A stretch of 64,000 nt of DNA, taken from positions 137,226-201,225 of the forward strand of contig JAQYPT010000048.1 in assembly GCA_028726625.1 (NCBI GenBank), written 5' to 3'. A program made the position numbers and the translations under genes. Source of the stretch: Prevotellaceae bacterium (GTDB taxonomy: Bacteria > Bacteroidota > Bacteroidia > Bacteroidales > Bacteroidaceae). The notes under the pieces were generated by a model. The model saw only the letters and a list, made by a program, of their open reading frames with translations. It did no database searches and was not told the origin of the DNA. The stretch's first letter is position 1. Every line of letters begins with the position of its first letter. This document shows, piece by piece, positions 62,767 through 64,000 of the stretch.

Positions 62767-63732
62767 ATGAGTATCATTAGATTTATCAAAAACTGGACGT
62801 TGCCCATATCAATGGTGATAGGAGTGACAGCCTATTCTGTCTTTGCTTTCATCCCCTCTTTGGATAAGGCTGCAAACTTGTTCGCGCCTTTCTTTGACAC
62901 CATTTTGCCTTTGTTCATGTTTTTAATCTTGTTTGTGACCTTTTGTAAGGTCAATTTCAGGTGTTTAATTCCAGTCAAGTGGCATCTTTGGGTGAGTTTT
63001 TTTCAAGTGTTATTCGTCTTTGTCATCATTGCAATCATCCTGTCTTTTCGCCTCAAGGGCAACAGTCTCATACTGATGGAAGCACTACTCACGTGCATTA
63101 TCGGCCCATGTGCGTCAGCTGCAGCGGTGGTTACGCAGAAATTGGGTGGCAATCTCGAGGAGATGACCACCTATACCTTCTTGTCTAACTTTATCACCGC
63201 TTTGCTCATTCCCATTTGTTTCCCACTAATTGAAAAAACAAGTGACATTACTTTTATGGGAGCATTCTTGAAAATACTCAATCAAGTGTGTCTTGTTTTG
63301 GTCGTTCCGATGGGGTTAGCTTATGTCGTTAAGCACTATTTTCATCGGTTTCATCGGTGGGTTGTGGGTGTAAAAGACCTTTCTTATTATCTTTGGGGAT
63401 GTTCTTTGATGATTGTGACGGGCACAACAATGAAGAATATTGTGCATGCCGAGACAACCGTTCCTTTTCTCTTGCTCATCGCTTTGCTGGGGTTGCTGCT
63501 CTGTGTGATACAGTTTTCCGTCGGACGTTTCATCGGTCACTATTTCAATGCCACCGTCAATGCAGGTCAAGCACTGGGCCAAAAGAATACAGCTTTTGCC
63601 ATCTGGATAGCCTACTCCTATCTCAATCCCATCTCATCCGTTGGCCCTGGTTGTTATATCCTTTGGCAGAACATCATCAATAGCGTTGAAATCTGGATGT
63701 ATCGGAAGCGAGGTTTGGAACGGTCGGCATAG
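62767..63732 (+). CDS. Bile acid:sodium symporter-like membrane transporter
   Basis: Inner-membrane protein of 321 aa with about nine to ten hydrophobic segments. It resembles the BASS/ASBT fold: the crossover-type stretch IIGPCASAAAVVTQKLGGNLEEMTTYTFLSN near 112-142 and a second polar stretch NAGQALGQKNTAFAIWIAYSY near 275-295. The substrate is not predictable; related bacterial proteins move organic anions with sodium. It follows the Fur-family gene by 228 nt, so regulation by it is possible, but no binding site is visible. Confidence 0.72.
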   Translation: MSIIRFIKNWTLPISMVIGVTAYSVFAFIPSLDKAANLFAPFFDTILPLFMFLILFVTFCKVNFRCLIPVKWHLWVSFFQVLFVFVIIAIILSFRLKGNSLILMEALLTCIIGPCASAAAVVTQKLGGNLEEMTTYTFLSNFITALLIPICFPLIEKTSDITFMGAFLKILNQVCLVLVVPMGLAYVVKHYFHRFHRWVVGVKDLSYYLWGCSLMIVTGTTMKNIVHAETTVPFLLLIALLGLLLCVIQFSVGRFIGHYFNATVNAGQALGQKNTAFAIWIAYSYLNPISSVGPGCYILWQNIINSVEIWMYRKRGLERSA

Positions 63733-63759
63733 CTGAAGCCATGCCGTCAGCTCGTTTTT

Positions 63760-63830
63760 TTTACAGGAAGTTATGTGTGCTTTCACAGAAATTTTTGTGT
63801 ATTTTCACAGGAAGTTACGTTTGTTTTCGC
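63760..63830 (+). repeat. Second, unrelated 22-bp tandem array
   Basis: Three 22-nt units start at 63760, 63782 and 63804, each built on TTCACAGGAAGTTACG (first TTTACAGGAAGTTATG, second TTCACAGAAATTTTTG). A fourth partial unit begins TTCGCACCTTCC at 63826. The unit sequence differs from the other arrays, but the period is the same. It follows the transporter stop by 27 nt. Confidence 0.85.
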
Positions 63831-63912
63831 ACCTTCCTGGTTGCGTTGATAATAGAAAAGAGGCGTAATGGACATTTGGTAGGCTGAAAAGCTCCAGATG
63901 TCCTTTATTTAT

Positions 63913-63920
63913 TACCTTTG
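63913..63920 (+). promoter_or_regulatory. -7 promoter element of the last gene
   Basis: TACCTTTG, 17 nt upstream of ATG 63937. No matching -33 TTTG is seen at the usual distance. Confidence 0.55.
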
Positions 63921-63936
63921 TGCCATTTGAAAACCT

Positions 63937-64000
63937 ATGAATAAAAAACATGTGTATTCTGTGGCAGCTCAAATGTTAAAAAGAACGGTCATCGTCGGGG
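63937..64000 (+). CDS. Start of an unidentified gene, cut by the window end
   Basis: Twenty-one codons are visible, beginning MNKKHVYSVAAQMLKRTVIV, in frame to the window edge. A -7 promoter element just upstream supports it as a real start. Too short to assign a family. Confidence 0.45.
   Translation, partial: MNKKHVYSVAAQMLKRTVIVG

Noticed and set aside
62543..62770. 75-aa open reading frame after the Fur-type gene
   Set aside because: No domain, unlikely composition, and it overlaps the transporter start by a few bases without other support.

Overview
The window is a chromosomal segment from a member of the Bacteroidota, most probably a Prevotella-like (Prevotellaceae) anaerobe. The evidence is the Bacteroidota promoter pattern (TTTG, 19-20 nt, TAnnTTTG) upstream of many genes, a fused SecD-SecF, a DUF6089/PorG-type protein next to uppS-bamA and three Skp/OmpH genes, a carboxypeptidase-regulatory-domain TonB receptor, DUF4876/DUF6850/DUF6242 proteins, and an NrfHA plus CcsA/ResB respiratory module. 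I cannot fix the species. There is no IS element, prophage, integrase or CRISPR array in the window.

Layout. 1-7.4 kb: D-Ala-D-Ala dipeptidase, a methyltransferase, a GNAT-type protein, topoisomerase IV subunit B and an S41 protease, all on +. 7.5-11 kb (-): cysteine desulfidase family protein and DsbD. 11.9-22.7 kb (+): tRNA-Gly, tRNA-Leu, a TPR lipoprotein, a cysteine-less thioredoxin-fold lipoprotein, ComM, MetG, DUF2851, a hotdog thioesterase, DprA and DusB. 23-28.2 kb (-): SecDF, an endonuclease/exonuclease/phosphatase-fold protein and rhomboid. 28.3-28.8 kb: HU and tRNA-Gln. 29.6-39.5 kb (+): a tightly packed surface operon of TonB receptor, DUF4876 lipoprotein, DUF6850 barrel, gingipain-fold (C25-like) protein, papain-fold (C1-like) protease and a short HmuY-like lipoprotein. 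It reads as a hemoprotein-degrading, heme-uptake system. 40.2-48.5 kb (+): envelope biogenesis (DUF6242, DUF6089, UppS, BamA, three OmpH, MurI). 49.3-53.6 kb: flavodiiron protein, PfkB sugar kinase, M16 peptidase, DUF3332. 53.7-57.9 kb (-): NrfH, NrfA, ResB and CcsA for nitrite ammonification and its c-type heme attachment. 58-61.4 kb (-): DapB, LepB, a LepB paralogue lacking the catalytic Ser and Lys, and WbqC. 62.1-64 kb (+): a Fur-family regulator, a bile-acid:sodium-symporter-like transporter and the start of an unidentified gene.

The most unusual content is non-coding. Nearly every large intergenic gap (about 700-900 nt at 11.0-11.9, 28.8-29.6, 39.5-40.2, 48.5-49.3 and 61.4-62.1 kb, plus 2.2 kb) carries a degenerate tandem array with a strict 22-bp period. 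In four of them it forms part of a composite element: a hairpin module starting with CTTGACAAC, then the 22-bp array, then a conserved tail. A second 22-bp array of different sequence lies at 63.76 kb, and an 8-bp repeat runs directly into the start codon of the thioesterase-dprA pair. I know of no described family matching these elements.

The genes mostly concern the envelope and anaerobic life: export (SecDF, LepB), outer-membrane assembly (BamA, OmpH, DUF6089), wall precursors (UppS, MurI, DapB), surface nutrient capture (the 29.6-39.5 kb operon) and handling of nitrite and oxygen (NrfHA, flavodiiron protein).
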